In this document: positions 62,484-64,000 of the stretch, in pieces
Layout: each line of letters begins with the position of its first letter
Position numbering within the stretch: the stretch's first letter is position 1
Source: CAYNHZ01 sp964397445
Lineage (GTDB): Bacteria; Bacteroidota; Bacteroidia; Bacteroidales; UBA932
Assembly (NCBI GenBank): GCA_964397445.1
Contig: CAYNHZ010000004.1
Coordinates: 121,410 to 185,409 of the forward strand
DNA: 64,000 nt
Direction of reading: 5' to 3'
The notes under the pieces: generated by a model
The model's database searches: none
Seen by the model: only the letters and a program-made list of their open reading frames with translations
What the model was told of the DNA's origin: nothing
Made by a program: the position numbers and the translations under genes

Positions 62484-63002
62484 TTGCAGATCAAGGGCTG
62501 CAGCCACATCAAAAGGTCTCGTATCAGAGGAGATCTTAATGGGAATGGTACCAAAATGGTGTCGATACATTTTTAAAACCTCCCCAGTAGCAGCATAACA
62601 AGCATCAGTGGTATTTGTTTTAATACACCCTATAACATTAACTGTCTGCGCATAATTTGCCATAAACACCAAATCTGAATTGCGGAGAAATTCATTAATC
62701 CCAGAAGCAACACCCAATCCATCTCTGAGGAAATATCTTGTTCCTAATTCTCCGTAAATATGAGGTCCGTACCAATAATTCCACTCATCCATACAAATTT
62801 TTATGTTTTTATCCTGCAATACTGATATTTCAGATCTATATTTTCTATGAGCATCTGATATCCGTTTAATCTCTTTAGAGAGTTGAGATGTATGGTTTAA
62901 TAGACCGGTACCATTCCAATCTTGACAATAAAAATGTTCACTTATCAAATCCATCTCCTCTGCGCAATTCGACAAGATCATTTCATCCCACTCACCGACA
63001 TA
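62484..63002 (-). pseudogene. Remnant of a GH51 alpha-L-arabinofuranosidase (middle to C-terminal catalytic part)
   Basis: About 172 codons with clear GH51 similarity: EWDEMILSNCAEEMDLISEH, the nucleophile region KICMDEWNYWYGPHIYGELG (Glu of DEW), GTRYFLRDGLG and FMANYAQTVNVIGCIKTNTT. The N-terminal half with the acid/base Glu and the C-terminal beta-sandwich are missing, from a family usually over 500 residues. The similarity stops at about 63000, where araB similarity begins on the other strand, and again at about 62484 before the DUF362 promoter. The remnant has no internal stops, so the loss looks recent. Intact relatives release arabinose from arabinans. Confidence 0.8.
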
Positions 63003-63025
63003 TCCAACTGCAATCAATACTATCA

Positions 63026-63556
63026 TATATAAAACTCTGCGAAACCATTCACGAAAATCTATTCGACACACTAACTCAAGAGGCTCAAATGTTGCCAATT
63101 AATGAAAATAATCCCATTGCAACAGACTGGTTAAATGGAAGAAGAACACCCGATGCAAACCAAACACTCAAAGGGACTATCTCTGCCATCCATTTAGGGA
63201 CCACAGCCGGAATGATTTTCAGATCCTTAGTTGAAGCAACCGCTTATGGTTCAAAAGCAATAATAGATCGCTTCAAACAAGAGGGGGTAGAAATAGACAA
63301 AGTGATCGGAATCGGTGGTATAGCACTCAAATCAAAATTTGTAATGCAAACCCTATCAAATGTATTAAATATGCCTATTGAAGTTTGCAAAACAGATCAA
63401 GCCTGCGCACTTGGAGCTGCAATGGTAGCAGCAACAGCAATGAATTCAGGTTTGGCATTTAAATATCTCCCCATCAAAGAGAACTCCATAAAATACGAAT
63501 CCCTCTACAAAAAATATTGCGAAATGTGCTCATTCACAGAAACTCAAACACATTAA
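63026..63556 (+). pseudogene. araB: Remnant of ribulokinase AraB (C-terminal third)
   Basis: About 176 codons matching the end of AraB: DWLNGRRTPDANQTLKGTIS, IFRSLVEATAYGSKAIIDRF, VIGIGGIALKSKFVMQTLSN and TDQACALGAAMVAATAMNSG, the second FGGY domain. AraB is about 560 residues, so the sugar-binding N-terminal domain is gone and no activity is expected. An ATG at 62888 keeps the frame open but its first 45 codons are antisense to the GH51 remnant. Normal AraB phosphorylates L-ribulose in arabinose catabolism. Confidence 0.82.
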
Positions 63557-63656
63557 AATCTAACAATCATAAAACACTAGTAATCATAAACTCTATACTA
63601 TAAAATGTTATAAATATTATCATAGAAAAGAGTTAAAATCATACTATTCTCTCTAT
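63557..63656. other. A/T-rich spacer after the araB remnant
   Basis: No reading frame, RNA gene or promoter could be supported. It leads into the hairpin at 63657. Confidence 0.5.
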
Positions 63657-63694
63657 AAGAGGCAGTTATCATCCCAAAAGATAATCGCCTCTTT
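63657..63694. terminator. Hairpin terminator downstream of the araB remnant
   Basis: A 14-bp stem interrupted by one 2x2 mismatch (63657-63670 with 63681-63694) is followed by TTTAAAAT. It may be the original terminator of the arabinose gene, and A/T flanks would let it work from either side. Confidence 0.6.
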
Positions 63695-63734
63695 TAAAAT
63701 CATTCCTAAAACACCTCATTACTGCCATTCTAAG

Positions 63735-63828
63735 CAGATCACCAAAAATTCCGAGACAGATCACCAAAAGTTCCGAGGCAGATCACCAAAAGTTCCGAGG
63801 CAGATCACCAAAAGTTCCGAGGCAGATC
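63735..63828. repeat. Four 22-bp tandem direct repeats plus a partial fifth
   Basis: Copies occupy 63735-63756, 63757-63778, 63779-63800 and 63801-63822, with six bases of a fifth to 63828. Copies two to four are identical; copy one differs at two positions. The shared core is agatcaccaaaagttcc. There are no spacers, so this is not CRISPR. The 22-bp period is about two helical turns and is not a multiple of three. Confidence 0.92.
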
Positions 63829-63831
63829 GAA

Positions 63832-64000
63832 GCTTTGGACACACCAATGTGCCCCACAGGCATCTCTATGTAGGGTGAGCGTGTCTAAAGCCACCTCCGA
63901 GCCACAATTCGGTGCGGAAACCAAGGCTTTGGACACACCAATGTGCCCTGCAGACATCTCTGAGAGGGGTGAGCGTGTCTAAAGCCACCATTCCGGTGCG
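63832..64000. repeat. 94-bp repeat with internal inverted repeat, two copies to the window edge
   Basis: A 64-bp conserved block occurs at 63832-63895 and 63926-63989, start to start 94 bp, with similar flanking sequence (tcggtgcg / ccggtgcg). Each block begins gctttggacac and ends with gtgtctaaagc plus cacc, which pair as an 11-bp stem with one G-U around a 38-nt loop. The block is clearly GC-richer than the rest of the window. It has no open reading frame and continues beyond the edge. Confidence 0.88.

Noticed and set aside
62888..63556. Full-length plus-strand gene of 222 codons starting at 62888
   Set aside because: The first 45 codons are the antisense of the GH51 remnant and have no AraB similarity; only the part from about 63026 is real coding ancestry.
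63735..64000. CRISPR array at the right end
   Set aside because: The 22-bp units are contiguous with no spacers, the 94-bp units have conserved rather than unique interiors, and no cas gene is present.

Overview
The window is a stretch of chromosome from a low-GC member of the Bacteroidota, most probably order Bacteroidales. Four things point there. Many genes are preceded by the Bacteroidota-type -7 promoter box (TAnnTTTG). The division cluster contains the short FtsL-like protein and long MraY typical of the phylum. A TonB energising set is present as ExbB, a small membrane protein and two ExbDs. Several families are mainly known from this phylum (DUF4834, the single-copy DUF1015 gene beside serC/serA, the LuxC-like acyl-CoA reductase, and the pRiA4b-ORF3-like gene beside miaA). 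MurE has the DNPR motif, so the peptidoglycan is expected to be of the meso-diaminopimelate type. Species cannot be named from the sequence alone.

Layout. 1-610 holds the N-terminal part of an M23-type cell-wall peptidase on the minus strand. 728-15836 is a complete dcw (division and cell wall) cluster: mraZ, rsmH, ftsL, ftsI, murE, mraY, murD, ftsW, murG-murC (one continuous reading frame), ftsQ, ftsA, ftsZ. gltX follows. It makes the lipid-linked peptidoglycan precursor and the Z-ring machinery that uses it, and its promoter region carries a four-fold 10-bp repeat that looks like an MraZ autoregulation site. 17452-20067 (minus) is galE followed by a divergent sigma-70-like protein and a small membrane anti-sigma-like protein. 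20149-25461 (plus) holds rpiB, truB, queA, dprA, tatD and an asparaginase, then tRNA-Ser(GGA). 25684-28011 is the ExbB/ExbD set, followed by a terminator, an alkaline phosphatase, asnS, udk and a TonB-like protein.

32069-44332 is a long minus-strand run: S41 protease, dCMP deaminase, acyl-CoA ligase, MsbA-like ABC exporter, DUF4834, a large DUF3352-like protein, FKBP lipoprotein, NhaA, an agmatinase/arginase-family enzyme and KdsD (Kdo pathway). recQ is divergent from it. 46740-49106 (minus) holds the acyl-CoA reductase, the pRiA4b-like protein and miaA. 49165-54619 (plus) holds yigZ, pyrB, pyrI, serC, serA and DUF1015. Next come a sugar-type nucleotidyltransferase, type I glutamine synthetase, a nucleoside transporter, a VOC protein, an SDR, a DUF2490 protein and a DUF362 ferredoxin-like protein.

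The right end (62484-64000) differs from the rest. Two truncated arabinose-utilisation genes lie head to head: the C-terminal part of a GH51 arabinofuranosidase on the minus strand and the C-terminal part of ribulokinase araB on the plus strand, as if one deletion had removed a shared promoter and both 5' halves. After a hairpin terminator comes a visibly more GC-rich non-coding block: four 22-bp tandem direct repeats followed by a 94-bp repeat that carries an 11-bp inverted repeat, continuing to the window edge.

Most of the window is core housekeeping. The points most worth a second look are the MurG-MurC fusion, the divergent sigma/anti-sigma pair, the araB/GH51 scar and the terminal repeat block.
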